A DNA stretch of 64,000 bases from Pseudotamlana agarivorans (GCF_018860245.1 NZ_JAHKPD010000008.1:315821-379820), one strand, 5' to 3'; counted from the first letter of the stretch, positions 8,465 through 17,805 are shown. The notes: generated by a model from the letters alone, not told the origin. Program-made: numbers and translations.

Positions 8465-9055
8465 CTATGAGTTTATAAAATCACTAATTTTTTGATGGGC
8501 CTCTTCTAAAGCATGTTCCAAAGTATCATTGATTACGATGGTGTCAAATAAAGGTGCAGTTGCAAGCTCTGCAGACGCTTTTGCAACACGCATGTTTATT
8601 TTGTCTTCAGTTTCAGTTTTGCGCTTTTTTAAACGGATTTTCAACTCATCTACACTTGGTGGTTTTACAAAAATGGCCAAGGTTTCTTCAGGGAATTTAC
8701 GCTTAATTCTTAGTCCGCCAGAAACATCAATATCAAAAATCACATTTTTTCCTTTAGCCCAAATACGCTCCACTTCAGTTTTTAAGGTACCATAAAAATT
8801 ATCACGATAGACTTCTTCCCATTCTAAAAAATCATCGTTTTTAATGTGGTTTTTAAAATCGTCGGCCGATAAAAAATAATAGTCTTTACCGTGAACTTCG
8901 GTACCGCGACTTTCTCTTGATGTTGCCGAAATAGAAAACTCTAAGTTTAAGTCTTCTTGCCCAAGTAAGTGTCTTACTATGGTTGTTTTTCCTGAGCCTG
9001 ATGGCGCTGAAAACACGATTAACTTACCTTTTACTGCTTGTTTTTGCTCTGCCAA
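8465..9055 (-). CDS. gmk: Guanylate kinase
   Basis: Phosphorylates GMP to GDP. The 196 residues match the family. The P-loop SAPSGSGKTTI is at ~16-26, SRESRGTEVHGKDYYFL (~46-62) is the GMP-binding segment, and VIFDIDVSGG (~105-114) follows. The N-terminal MAEQKQAVKG is a short extension common in flavobacterial forms. It lies 39 bases after yicC and 10 bases before nadD. Confidence 0.96.
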   Translation of the reverse strand: MAEQKQAVKGKLIVFSAPSGSGKTTIVRHLLGQEDLNLEFSISATSRESRGTEVHGKDYYFLSADDFKNHIKNDDFLEWEEVYRDNFYGTLKTEVERIWAKGKNVIFDIDVSGGLRIKRKFPEETLAIFVKPPSVDELKIRLKKRKTETEDKINMRVAKASAELATAPLFDTIVINDTLEHALEEAHQKISDFINS

Positions 9056-9094
9056 ACCTTAATGTTTTAAATCGCTAAATGGATGCCTTTTTAA

Positions 9095-9952
9095 TTAAAG
9101 GACGTTTAATAATTGTTCTTTAATTTTTTCCAATTCGTCTTTCATTTGAACGACTAATTGTTGCATTGGGGCATAATTACTTTTAGAACCAATGGTGTTT
9201 ATCTCTCTACCCATTTCTTGGCTTATAAAACCTAGTTTTTTACCGTTAGAATCTTCAGAGTTTATCGTTTCAGTAAAATAGTTTAAGTGGTTTTTTAAAC
9301 GTACTTTTTCTTCAGTAATGTCAAATTTCTCAATGTAATAAACCAATTCTTGTTCGAAACGGTTTTCATCGTATTTTTCTCTTAATTCTTCCACGCCTTT
9401 CAATAAACGTTCGCGAACACCCTCAACGCGTTCAGGGTCCATAGCAATGACTTGTTCAAGGATTTTTTCAATACTTGTAATGCGATCGTTAAAGTCTTTC
9501 TCTAAAACGATACCTTCGTTTAAACGGTAGTTGTTTAAATCGTTTACAGCCGTATGAATACCCGTTTCTATGTTTTGCCATTCATCATGATTAATTTCTT
9601 CTCTAACGGTGTTTAAAGCGTCTGGAAAGCGCACAGCCATTTTTAGTAATTCAACATCATCTCCATCTACTACATTTCTTAGCTGCTCAATATATTGCTT
9701 AACAACAGGCGTGTTAATTTGCGTCGAAGTATCTTCAGCAGTAGCTTCAACATAAATAGAAAAATCTACTTTTCCACGAGTTAATTTATCGGCTAACACT
9801 TTTCTTATAGCCAATTCTTTTTCACGGTAAATGGAAGGCATTCTTGCATTTAAATCTAAATTTTTACTATTTAAAGATTTAAGTTCGATGGTTACTTTTT
9901 TTGTAGGCAATTGCAATACAGATTTTCCGTAACCTGTCATAGAATATATCAT
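9095..9952 (-). CDS. yicC: YicC family endoribonuclease
   Basis: The protein begins MIYSMTGYGKS, the hallmark YicC N-terminus, and ends in the DUF1732 domain (FISQEMGREINTIGSKS, then ~30 residues). E. coli YicC is an RNase involved in small-RNA turnover; the same activity is inferred here. A longer frame opens at 9976, but that ATG lies directly beside a TACCTTTG promoter box (9974-9981) and would be upstream of the transcript, so the start at 9952 (285 aa) is preferred. It is the first gene of a run with gmk and nadD, an arrangement common in bacteria. Confidence 0.93.
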   Translation of the reverse strand: MIYSMTGYGKSVLQLPTKKVTIELKSLNSKNLDLNARMPSIYREKELAIRKVLADKLTRGKVDFSIYVEATAEDTSTQINTPVVKQYIEQLRNVVDGDDVELLKMAVRFPDALNTVREEINHDEWQNIETGIHTAVNDLNNYRLNEGIVLEKDFNDRITSIEKILEQVIAMDPERVEGVRERLLKGVEELREKYDENRFEQELVYYIEKFDITEEKVRLKNHLNYFTETINSEDSNGKKLGFISQEMGREINTIGSKSNYAPMQQLVVQMKDELEKIKEQLLNVL

Positions 9953-9973
9953 ATGCTGAAGTATTAAGTTACG

Positions 9974-9981
9974 CAAAGGTA
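9974..9981 (-). promoter_or_regulatory. TAnnTTTG -7 box for yicC-gmk-nadD
   Basis: The minus strand reads TACCTTTG, 21 bases upstream of the chosen yicC start. It overlaps the alternative upstream ATG and therefore argues against that start. Confidence 0.55.
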
Positions 9982-10110
9982 ACTAAAAGCTGAGGTTTAG
10001 GAAACAGTTAAGTGAACCTAAAATGAATACTTTGAGGTTGCTATTTAAAATTTCAAAATAAACTGGATCCTACCACCTTATTTTATTGAATAAGTAGAAA
10101 TCTTTTTCTA

Positions 10111-11484
10111 TTAAAACCCTAAAATCATCTTCGCAATTAAAAAGTAGATAAAAATACCAAACACATCATTACTTGTGGTAATGAATGGTCCCGTTGCTAC
10201 AGCAGCATCGATACCTCTTTTGTCAAGGAAAATAGGGATGAATGTACCAATTAAAGCGGCCATAATGATTACCGTAATTAAGGCAACACAAATAGTAATA
10301 GACTCTAAATAGGTGGTATGGAAAACAAAATGACTAATAAGTAAAACAATAGAGGCAATGGCCAATCCGTTAACTAAGCCTAAAGCAAATTCTTTAAGAA
10401 GTCGGCTAAAAATTTTACCATCAATACTGTTGTTTGCGAGTCCTTGAACGACAATCGCAGACGACTGTACGCCTACATTCCCTGCAGTGGCTTGTATTAA
10501 TGGAATAAACATGAGTAAGGCTGGAAATTTTAGCATGGCATCACTAAAACCATTTATAATACTTGCAGCACCAATACCACCAAACATACCAATTAAAAGC
10601 CATGGTAAACGGGCTTTGGTGAGTTCCCAGATACTATCATCGTGTTCAACATCACTAGTAATACCAGCTGCTAAAAGGTAATCTTCTTCGGCCTCTTCCT
10701 TCATGACGTCTACAACATCATCAATAGTAATACGACCAAGTAAAGTGAAATTATCATCGACTACAGGAATAGCTTCCAAATCATATTTTTGCATGATTTT
10801 CACAACATCTTCAGCGTCTTCATGTACGTTTACAAAATCGACACTTGAAATATAAATGTCTGCAATTTTCTGATCATTTTTAGCAACAATAAGATCTTTA
10901 AGAGATAATCTACCTACTAATTTATCTTGTTTGTCAACGACATAAACCGAATGTACTCGGGTAACTTCTTCGGCTTGACCGCGAATACGACGTAAACATC
11001 CAGCAACCGTCCAGGTATCATAAACTTTAACGAGTTCTTTCGCCATTAATCCACCGGCAGTATCCTCATCGTAGGCTAAAAGCTCGCGAATTTCGGCCTG
11101 ATGTTCGATATCTTCAATATTCGAAATAACCTCTTGCTGACGATCTATAGGCAGTTCTGCAATGATATCGGCAGCATCATCGGTGTCTAGTTCCTCAACT
11201 TCTTCGGCAATTTCTTTAGCTGAAAGATTCTTTAAGACTTTCTCACGATTGGTTTCATCCAACTCCATAAGGATATCGGAAGTCGTTTCAGAATCCAGAA
11301 GTTTAATCACATACATAGCGTCTTCTAGATTTAATTCATCTAGAATTTCAGCAATATCAGCATAGTGAAACTCATCTAAAACAGTTTGTAACTCTTTGTT
11401 GTTCTGTTGTTCAACAAGAAGTTCTACCTGTTCAATAAGTTCGTCGGTGAGCTGAAACTGTATGTTTTCTTTTTCTTCTGCCAA
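10111..11484 (-). CDS. mgtE: Magnesium transporter MgtE
   Basis: An inner-membrane Mg2+ channel gated by cytoplasmic Mg2+. The N-terminal MgtE domain (~10-135) is acidic and alpha-helical, with repeated ELDTDDAADIIAELP-like units. A CBS pair follows (~140-265; TAGGLMAKELV, then VDDNFTLLGRITIDDVVDVM). Five membrane helices occupy ~285-457, including the pore signature region TAGNVGVQSSAIVVQGLA. The 457 residues are normal length. It starts 20 bases after rsmA on the same strand and is probably cotranscribed with it. Confidence 0.94.
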   Translation of the reverse strand: MAEEKENIQFQLTDELIEQVELLVEQQNNKELQTVLDEFHYADIAEILDELNLEDAMYVIKLLDSETTSDILMELDETNREKVLKNLSAKEIAEEVEELDTDDAADIIAELPIDRQQEVISNIEDIEHQAEIRELLAYDEDTAGGLMAKELVKVYDTWTVAGCLRRIRGQAEEVTRVHSVYVVDKQDKLVGRLSLKDLIVAKNDQKIADIYISSVDFVNVHEDAEDVVKIMQKYDLEAIPVVDDNFTLLGRITIDDVVDVMKEEAEEDYLLAAGITSDVEHDDSIWELTKARLPWLLIGMFGGIGAASIINGFSDAMLKFPALLMFIPLIQATAGNVGVQSSAIVVQGLANNSIDGKIFSRLLKEFALGLVNGLAIASIVLLISHFVFHTTYLESITICVALITVIIMAALIGTFIPIFLDKRGIDAAVATGPFITTSNDVFGIFIYFLIAKMILGF

Positions 11485-11504
11485 AGGGAAAGATTTTTAA
11501 CGGT

Positions 11505-12299
11505 TTAAACGTCCTGTTCAATCAATTGCGTAAGCTCAATAAAAGCTTGAACATTTAATTGTTCTGGGCGTTTGCCAAATATAGGGTTTGCTTTTAAATT
11601 ATCTGACAAATCGAATGTTTTTAAACTGTTACGAAGTGTTTTTCGACGTTGTTGAAAAGCTGTTTTTACGGTTCTAAAAAAGAGTTTCTCATTACAGGGT
11701 AAACTGTAGTCTTCTTTTCGCGTTAGTCTAAGAACTCCAGAATCCACTTTTGGTGGCGGATTAAATACATTTGGTGGTACTGTAAATAAATATTCGGCAT
11801 GGTAAAAAGCTTGTGTTAATACCGAAAGTATGCCGTAAACCTTACTGCCCTCTTTAGAGCAAATACGCTGGGCGACCTCCTTTTGAAACATGCCCGAAAA
11901 TTCAGGAATTTGATCACGCATTTCTAAAGTTTTAAAAACAATTTGAGTTGAAATATTATAAGGAAAATTACCTATAATTCCGAAAGATTCTCCTTTAAAG
12001 ACTTCATTTAAATCATACTTTAAAAAGTCTTTTTCAATAATACGAGGTGCCAAGTTAAGATAATTGGCTTGTAGGTATTCAACCGATTCGGTGTCAATTT
12101 CAACCACATAGGTGGTCACGTCCTTTTTTAATAGATACTTAGTAAGAACGCCCATTCCTGGTCCTATCTCTAAAACATTTTTATAGTTTTTTAAAGCTAG
12201 GGTATCGGCAATTTTTTCGGCTACGGTTTCGTCATTTAAGAAATGCTGACCTAAATGTTTTTTTGCCTTTACTTGATGATGGTTTTGATTATTTGCCAC
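11505..12299 (-). CDS. rsmA: 16S rRNA dimethyladenosine transferase
   Basis: Methylates two adjacent adenosines in the 3' terminal helix of 16S rRNA, using SAM (KsgA family). Visible motifs are [11 protein letters not shown] (~13-23), the SAM-binding [15 protein letters not shown] (~40-54) and the catalytic NFPYNIS (~110-116). [12 protein letters not shown] (~183) is also conserved. The 264 residues match the family. A TAGCTTTG box lies upstream, inside the space after the DUF4286 gene, so this gene begins its own unit with mgtE. Confidence 0.96.
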   Translation of the reverse strand: MANNQNHHQVKAKKHLGQHFLNDETVAEKIADTLALKNYKNVLEIGPGMGVLTKYLLKKDVTTYVVEIDTESVEYLQANYLNLAPRIIEKDFLKYDLNEVFKGESFGIIGNFPYNISTQIVFKTLEMRDQIPEFSGMFQKEVAQRICSKEGSKVYGILSVLTQAFYHAEYLFTVPPNVFNPPPKVDSGVLRLTRKEDYSLPCNEKLFFRTVKTAFQQRRKTLRNSLKTFDLSDNLKANPIFGKRPEQLNVQAFIELTQLIEQDV

Positions 12300-12318
12300 G
12301 AATTCTGGTTTATAATTA

Positions 12319-12350
12319 ATAAAAAGCCTTTACGGCTTGGTGCAAAGCTA
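12319..12350 (-). promoter_or_regulatory. rsmA -7 box next to a weak terminator
   Basis: The minus strand reads TAGCTTTG at 12350-12343, 43 bases upstream of rsmA. Just downstream, AAGCC-GTAAA-GGCTT followed by TTTATT forms a short hairpin that could end the DUF4286 transcript or sit in the rsmA leader. Confidence 0.4.
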
Positions 12351-12352
12351 CA

Positions 12353-12676
12353 CTATTTAAAGTTCACCGTGAATTCATTTACAATTTGCAACTCTGTTTT
12401 AAAAGTCAGCATTTTATCTGCAAAATTTTTCAGGCCTTCAAGGCGAAATTTCTCGGCATCGTCTCGATAAAAGGCGTCTAAAGCTTCTCGAGAATACGAT
12501 CTGTATTGCACAGAATAGGTTTGTCCGCCCATTTCTTCTTCTACTAAAACTTTTGTTAGGGTTGCTTTTTCGAATTTTCCAGTGCCTAAAACCTTTGGGA
12601 TATGTGCTTTGATCCAGATTAGCCATGCGTCATGCACAGAATCATCCACATTCATTGTTTCGTTGTATATATACAT
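12353..12676 (-). CDS. DUF4286 family protein
   Basis: A 107-residue soluble protein starting MYIYNETMNVDDSVHDAW, the pattern of the DUF4286 family. The family has a ferredoxin-like dimeric alpha/beta-barrel look, suggested by the repeated beta strands YSVQYRSYSREALDAFY and KTELQIVNEF. No catalytic residues are known to me. It lies between the TPR protein gene (44 bases upstream) and rsmA, an arrangement I recall from other flavobacteria. Confidence 0.85.
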   Translation of the reverse strand: MYIYNETMNVDDSVHDAWLIWIKAHIPKVLGTGKFEKATLTKVLVEEEMGGQTYSVQYRSYSREALDAFYRDDAEKFRLEGLKNFADKMLTFKTELQIVNEFTVNFK

Positions 12677-12720
12677 TTTTTGTTGTTGAATTGTTACTGA
12701 TTTAGGTTAGCCCTCAAAAT

Positions 12721-14496
12721 TTAATTTACGGCATCACCTCTTAAAGCCCTAAAATGTTTCCTAGATTCTACGAAGTAAATACTATCGGCATGATTAAATA
12801 TGATTTTCTCGTATAAATCTTTTGCTTTTTTGGGGTCGTTTAAGTGGTATTCGTAAATTTTTGCGAGGTTAAAATAGGCATCGTCAATTAAAATACCCTC
12901 GCGATAATTGGCGATAATGCCTTCGTAATTGGCGCGCGCTTTGTTAAATTGAGATTCTTTTTCGTACAATTGCGCTTGCTTAAATAAAGTTTGAGCGATT
13001 ATAGGTTCGGTTTTATGAGCCTCTAGTATTTTGTCTAATAAAGTAATCGCTTCATCATTCCTATTTTGAAACGCTAACAAATCAGCTTTAGCATAAATTT
13101 TTAAAGCGGTTTGAAGCGAGTCTTCATATTTATTATCAGTTATCAATAATTTTAAGTCTAAAGCATCATTGGCAATTAATTGGGAGGTTGATGATTTTAA
13201 AATTTTAAGTTGTGATTCGGCCCATTTAAAATCACCTTTATAATAGCTCGCTTTTGCGACTTTAAAACGAGCTTCTTGAGAAATGGTGCTGTTTTTTAAG
13301 TTGCGTTGAATTTGGGTATAATAGATTAAAGCTTTGTTGAATTTTTCCTGAATGACCAAAATATCACCCAGTTTAAGTTTAACTTGGGCCTGTTCAAGTT
13401 TGTTTAAAGGCGCCTTAAGGGTGTCTTCTAAGAAACGTATGGCTTCGTCTGTTTCATTTAAATAAAAGGATAGAAAGTTGGCGTAAGCAATTTTTAAATC
13501 TAGCGATTTGTCTTTGTTAGGATATTGAGATAACAGTGCTAAAAATGTTTCTTTTATTTGGGGGTAATCTCTTTTATTACTTGTTTTAATATCTATTTCA
13601 AGGATGTTAAAATAAGCTTCAAGTTTGGTGTTATCGCTTTTGGTGGTTTCAATAACATAATTGTAGATATCTTTAGCTAATTGGGTTTCGTTTTCGCTAG
13701 CTGCGATCTCGGCCAATTCGAAAATAGGGTGCAAGGTTAGGAGTTGTCTGTTATAAATGGCCTTTTCTTGAATAAAGGCTTTTTTATATTCTTTTTGCTG
13801 AATAAACAACCAGCTTAAAAGTGAATTCCACAGTGGTTTGGGATCCTGCTGCATTTTTTTTAGCAATATTTTTTTGAATAAAATATTGTTTTCATTCGTA
13901 GGCTCTTCACTTATAAAATCGTTAACTGCACGTTTAACATCGCTTGAAACCGAAGGATTCGATTCGGCATATTCAATATAGCGGGTAAACATTTTATCGA
14001 TATGTCCTTGTTCGCCATAAATTTGAGCAAGCTGCACGCTAAAATTGAAATTCGGATTTAAAACCATGGCTTTTTCATAAGCTGTTGCGGCTTCATTTAA
14101 TAGCGCGTGATTTTGAAATCCTCGTGCTATGGCATATACATGAGTTGGGCGTTCATCTAAGGCATCAAGGGCTTTTTTGTAATAGGTTTCTGCCGATTTT
14201 TGATCTTTACTAAGTTGATAGTTATAACCCATTTCTACAAAAAATGCAGGGTATTGCACGCGTTTCATTATGGATTCTAAAAAGGCGTTTGCTTCCGCAT
14301 ATAGCTCCAGTTGTTGCTGTGTGCTAACAATCTGGTTGATGTAGTTTACGTTTGAAGGTGAGCGGTCATAAAGCTTTTGGTAGGCTATTAACGCTTTATC
14401 ATAGTCTCCATTTTTGTAGTATTCCTTAGCTAAAATGTCTTCTTGTGCTAACAAGGAGTGGCTAATAATTAAGAAAAAAATTAGGAAACGCTTCAT
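12721..14496 (-). CDS. Secreted tetratricopeptide-repeat protein
   Basis: A signal peptide (1-17, ending SLLAQ) is followed by about a dozen TPR helical hairpins over the whole 591 residues. Examples are AKEYYKNGDYDKALIAYQKLY (~24-44), ETYYKKALDAL (~107) and EKESQFNKARANYEGIIANY (~523). Such proteins scaffold complexes in the periplasm. No enzymatic domain is visible. A TATCTTTG box ends only 4 bases before the ATG, which suggests a nearly leaderless mRNA. The DUF4286 gene follows after 44 bases. Confidence 0.88.
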   Translation of the reverse strand: MKRFLIFFLIISHSLLAQEDILAKEYYKNGDYDKALIAYQKLYDRSPSNVNYINQIVSTQQQLELYAEANAFLESIMKRVQYPAFFVEMGYNYQLSKDQKSAETYYKKALDALDERPTHVYAIARGFQNHALLNEAATAYEKAMVLNPNFNFSVQLAQIYGEQGHIDKMFTRYIEYAESNPSVSSDVKRAVNDFISEEPTNENNILFKKILLKKMQQDPKPLWNSLLSWLFIQQKEYKKAFIQEKAIYNRQLLTLHPIFELAEIAASENETQLAKDIYNYVIETTKSDNTKLEAYFNILEIDIKTSNKRDYPQIKETFLALLSQYPNKDKSLDLKIAYANFLSFYLNETDEAIRFLEDTLKAPLNKLEQAQVKLKLGDILVIQEKFNKALIYYTQIQRNLKNSTISQEARFKVAKASYYKGDFKWAESQLKILKSSTSQLIANDALDLKLLITDNKYEDSLQTALKIYAKADLLAFQNRNDEAITLLDKILEAHKTEPIIAQTLFKQAQLYEKESQFNKARANYEGIIANYREGILIDDAYFNLAKIYEYHLNDPKKAKDLYEKIIFNHADSIYFVESRKHFRALRGDAVN

Positions 14497-14500
14497 AGCA

Positions 14501-14508
14501 CAAAGATA
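14501..14508 (-). promoter_or_regulatory. TAnnTTTG -7 box, near-leaderless TPR gene
   Basis: The minus strand reads TATCTTTG with 4 bases between the box and the ATG at 14496. Confidence 0.5.
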
Positions 14509-14691
14509 CTAAAGGCATTGATATGTATTTCCATATTAATAAAGCTGTTTTCTTATTATTTGAATAACTTAAACTCGTGACGAATTCACAACCAAAAATA
14601 AGAAAATTAAGATGTTATTAAGCCCATAGTCATGAATTGAATGCTGTTTTAAATAGAACAATTTCTAGCCCGGTATCTTAAAAAATACAAC

Positions 14692-14720
14692 AAAAAAATG
14701 CCCGAATAAAATTCGGGCAT
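14692..14720 (-). terminator. intrinsic terminator after the small membrane ORF
   Basis: A perfect 10-bp stem ATGCCCGAAT / ATTCGGGCAT with a 3-nt loop is followed on the minus strand by seven T residues. It would end transcription coming from the 42-residue ORF at 14854-14982. Confidence 0.85.
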
Positions 14721-14783
14721 AGACCAATCAAAATAATTTGTATTGCTACTATTAAATTAAACACTCGATTGGGGACTATCGTT

Positions 14784-14806
14784 GGTTTCCTTGCTTTAGG
14801 GAAACC
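14784..14806. other. small hairpin in an unassigned 3' region
   Basis: GGTTTCC (14784-14790) pairs with GGAAACC (14800-14806) across a 9-nt loop. It lies between the small membrane ORF and its terminator, so the roughly 130-nt 3' region is structured and could be a separate RNA. Confidence 0.35.
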
Positions 14807-14853
14807 TTTTATTTCTATTTCGTTGTATTTTAAACAACTAGCAATGCTTTTTA

Positions 14854-14982
14854 TTATTTGTCACCAGATTTGCTGATACTCGTTTTGGTTCCCGATTTAA
14901 AAAGATCAAAATCTGGAGACAAGATTTGACTCACAAAATATATAAGTACTATTATAAGCCCAAGACGTATTAGGTTTTTCAT
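14854..14982 (-). CDS. Small single-span membrane protein, 42 aa
   Basis: The frame reads MKNLIRLGLIIVLIYFVSQI followed by a polar tail ending SISKSGDK. It has a short basic start, one hydrophobic helix (~5-20) and a hydrophilic C-terminus. The composition is far from random for a 42-codon frame, and a perfect intrinsic terminator lies 130 bases downstream on the same strand, so the stretch is probably transcribed. No Shine-Dalgarno is evident, which is common in this phylum. The function is unknown; it could also be the leader of a structured RNA. Confidence 0.45.
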   Translation of the reverse strand: MKNLIRLGLIIVLIYFVSQILSPDFDLFKSGTKTSISKSGDK

Positions 14983-15036
14983 GATAAGTAGTTTTGGGGG
15001 TTCTTATCGCTAACTTGGAGAATAAATTTGTAAAAC

Positions 15037-15086
15037 GCAAAAAAACCACATATTTATCGTTGAATGACGAGATAAATATGTGGTTT
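15037..15086 (-). terminator. serS intrinsic terminator
   Basis: A perfect 16-bp stem (15043-15058 with 15071-15086, AAACCACATATTTATC and its complement) has a 12-nt loop. On the minus strand it runs into a T tract, 64 bases after the serS stop. Confidence 0.85.
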
Positions 15087-15149
15087 GTCGATTTTGTATA
15101 AAAAAACTTAATTAAAGCGTAGTGTTTTACCTGCTAATTAAGTGGAGGT

Positions 15150-16421
15150 TTAGTCAATAATTTTAAACCCTGTATATGGTTGTAAAATTTCTGGAACTAC
15201 GATACCTGCTTCGGTTTGGTAGTTTTCTAAAATTCCTGCCAGTACTCTTGGTAAAGCTAAAGAGCTCCCGTTTAAGGTATGTGCTAATTCATTTTTACCA
15301 TCACTATTTTTAAAACGTAGCTTTAATCGGTTTGCTTGAAAGGTTTCAAAGTTTGATACTGAAGAAATTTCTAACCAGCGATCTTGCGCTGTTGAAAATA
15401 ATTCAAAATCGTAAGTCAAAGCTGAAGTAAAGCCTAAATCGCCACCACATAAACGTAAAATTCTATATGGTAATTTAAGTTCTTCCAAAATTCCTTTCAC
15501 ATGACTTACCATACCATCTAATGCTTCGTAAGATTTACTAGGATGTTCCACTCTAATAATTTCAACTTTATCAAATTGGTGTAACCTGTTTAATCCTCTA
15601 ACATGTGCCCCATAACTACCTGCTTCACGACGAAAACATGGTGTATAGCCCGTAATGGTTACTGGCAATTCGCTTTCATTTAAAACCACATCTCTAAAAA
15701 TGTTGGTTCCAGGAACTTCAGCAGTAGGAATTAAGTATAAGTTGTCTTCAGTAATATGGTACATTTGCCCTTCTTTATCTGGCAATTGCCCAGTACCAAA
15801 ACCTGAAGCTTCGTTAACCACATGAGGTAATTGATATTCAGTATAGCCAGCGGCTGTATTTTTATCTAAAAAGTATGCAATTAAGGCACGTTGTAGTCGT
15901 GCGCCTTTCCCTTTATAAACAGGGAAACCAGCACCAGCAATTTTGTTTCCTAATTCGAAATCTATAATGTCGTATTTTTTAGCTAATTCCCAGTGTGGTA
16001 AGGCACCTTCGTGCAGTTTTGGAACTTCTCCAGCTTTAAAAATTTCTTCATTATCGTCTTCAGAAACTCCGCTAGGTACAATGGCATTAGGTACGTTAGG
16101 GATTTTATAAAGCAATTCATTTAATGCTTCCGCTTTAGCGTTTAACAACTCAGAAAGATCTTTTGAAGTTTCCTTTAATAGTGTGGTTTTTGCTTTTAAT
16201 TGGTTAGCTTTTTCAACTTGTCCCGATTTAAATAAGTTACCAATTTCTTTAGAAAGCGTGTTGGATTCGGCTAAAGTGTTGTCTAATTCTGCTTGAAGAC
16301 GTCTGCGGTCTTCATCAAAAGTAACTACATCTTCTACTAATTGAACAGCGTTAAGGTTTCTTTTGGTTAAGCGTTCAACTACCAATTCTTTGTTCTCTCT
16401 AATAAATGCAACTTGTAACAT
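15150..16421 (-). CDS. serS: Serine--tRNA ligase
   Basis: Charges tRNA-Ser, and also tRNA-Sec where present. The 423 residues are standard. An N-terminal long coiled-coil arm (~28-105) that grips the tRNA variable arm is followed by the class II core: LIPTAEVPGTN (~232), the motif 2 region CFRREAGSYG (~262-271) and motif 3 around LNGSSLALPRVL (~384-395). It begins 27 bases from a TAAATTTG promoter box and ends in a strong terminator, so it is a single-gene unit. Confidence 0.97.
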   Translation of the reverse strand: MLQVAFIRENKELVVERLTKRNLNAVQLVEDVVTFDEDRRRLQAELDNTLAESNTLSKEIGNLFKSGQVEKANQLKAKTTLLKETSKDLSELLNAKAEALNELLYKIPNVPNAIVPSGVSEDDNEEIFKAGEVPKLHEGALPHWELAKKYDIIDFELGNKIAGAGFPVYKGKGARLQRALIAYFLDKNTAAGYTEYQLPHVVNEASGFGTGQLPDKEGQMYHITEDNLYLIPTAEVPGTNIFRDVVLNESELPVTITGYTPCFRREAGSYGAHVRGLNRLHQFDKVEIIRVEHPSKSYEALDGMVSHVKGILEELKLPYRILRLCGGDLGFTSALTYDFELFSTAQDRWLEISSVSNFETFQANRLKLRFKNSDGKNELAHTLNGSSLALPRVLAGILENYQTEAGIVVPEILQPYTGFKIID

Positions 16422-16440
16422 GTCGTGAAAATTTAAGCGA

Positions 16441-16448
16441 CAAATTTA
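16441..16448 (-). promoter_or_regulatory. TAnnTTTG -7 box for serS
   Basis: The minus strand reads TAAATTTG, 19 bases upstream of the serS ATG. Confidence 0.55.
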
Positions 16449-16494
16449 GGGAATTACGAATAATTCTAATGGAAACACTACACGAATTTTACGA

Positions 16495-17805
16495 TTACTT
16501 AACAGGGAGTAGCCATGAACTGTGTTTAAAAACATCCCAAGGCATATTGGCGATGTCAATATCAGGATTAATAAGGGTTTGGTAAGGTTTACCGTTAACA
16601 CTTACTTGGCAATCTACGAAAACCCCAATAGCCATATTGTTGGCTTTATATTGCTTTTTAAGACGTTGTGAAAATTGCCAAATAACATCGGGCTTGGCAC
16701 TTGCCGAACGCACCTGTTTCTTTGTTAAATACTGGTTTAGGTTCACTTTAAAGCGCTTGCCATTGGCTTTGTTTTCAATCCAGTAAGTTGTTCTAGCGGT
16801 TTTCGATCTCAACATCATACGCCATGATAAACGATGACCTTCTTCAGTCCAAAGTACATTGCCTGCTATAAAATGATGACGTAGCGGTAAACCAATTTGT
16901 ATGATAAAATAGGTGAAAAATATAACTAAAAAAATGTTTTGGTGCTTCGGAATAATAACTGCTCCACCCTTGTAATGTGTTTTCTTTTTTAGGAATAATT
17001 TCTGAATGACTTCGGAAGGAAAAAAGAACAAGGTAAAAGCAAGCGATAAATACGGGAAAATACCAATTTGAAAGACTAAAGAATTAAATATGTGAAATAT
17101 TACTGAAGCTCCAAAGGCATATTTTCGGGTGGGTTTGTATAAAAGCAAAGGCACAATAAGCCCGTCGAATAAAATACCGCCATAGGCTAAAAGATACTGC
17201 AACCACTTTTGTTGAAGCAATTCACCAACTAAGACATAGTCCTTTTTGCCTCGCATTAAGGTTTCTATAACGGTGGCATCAAGCCAATCGGGGTACAGTT
17301 TGGCTATAGAAGCGTAGGTATAAACTATAAAAAGTTGCAGAATGATAACAATGCGGCACCATTGTGGCATGGCATCCGTTTTTATTTCAGGGTTTATTTT
17401 AGCATCGATAGAAGCGTATTTATTAGCGGGAAGAATCACCATAATCGCGCTTAAAAGCATTAAGAGGTAATAGTGATTGTTATAAGATGATTTTTGCATT
17501 AAATAGGTTGCAGACCACATGAGTGTGAAGCAAATCATGCTAAGTCGGTATTTGTAGCCTACCATAATAAGTAAACCAAAAATACCCATGAGGGCATAAT
17601 AATAGTACATGCCATCACCTGGGAGTGGTTGCAACCACTCAAAACCTATAAAATTAAATGTGAATTTAGGTTCAACGAGCGTGCGTTTAATCCAACCTGT
17701 AAAAATAGCACCAACCGATTCTAAAAAACATAAAGCCCCGAAAATGATTCGGAAAACAACTAAAGCCGAGTTGTCGATATGTTTAAAAAACCATTTATTC
17801 AGCAT
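16495..17805 (-). CDS. HTTM-domain integral membrane protein
   Basis: A 436-residue protein with an N-terminal HTTM (vitamin K-dependent gamma-carboxylase-like) membrane domain. The start SALVVFRIIFGALCFLES and later GLLIMVGYKYRLSM are characteristic. About eight hydrophobic helices lie between residues 12 and 310. The last ~110 residues (from about LWTEEGHRLSWRMMLRSK) are a soluble domain similar to that following HTTM in bacterial gamma-carboxylase-like proteins. Carboxylase activity in bacteria is not established. The start overlaps the end of ribF by 11 bases, so the two are translationally coupled. Confidence 0.85.
   Translation of the reverse strand: MLNKWFFKHIDNSALVVFRIIFGALCFLESVGAIFTGWIKRTLVEPKFTFNFIGFEWLQPLPGDGMYYYYALMGIFGLLIMVGYKYRLSMICFTLMWSATYLMQKSSYNNHYYLLMLLSAIMVILPANKYASIDAKINPEIKTDAMPQWCRIVIILQLFIVYTYASIAKLYPDWLDATVIETLMRGKKDYVLVGELLQQKWLQYLLAYGGILFDGLIVPLLLYKPTRKYAFGASVIFHIFNSLVFQIGIFPYLSLAFTLFFFPSEVIQKLFLKKKTHYKGGAVIIPKHQNIFLVIFFTYFIIQIGLPLRHHFIAGNVLWTEEGHRLSWRMMLRSKTARTTYWIENKANGKRFKVNLNQYLTKKQVRSASAKPDVIWQFSQRLKKQYKANNMAIGVFVDCQVSVNGKPYQTLINPDIDIANMPWDVFKHSSWLLPVK

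Noticed and set aside
9953-9976. Longer start for YicC
   Set aside because: The upstream ATG lies against the TACCTTTG promoter box, and the family begins MIYSMTGYGKS.
10111-11484. Possible Mg2+ leader riboswitch for mgtE
   Set aside because: mgtE begins 20 bases after rsmA with no room for a leader, and no M-box features were seen.
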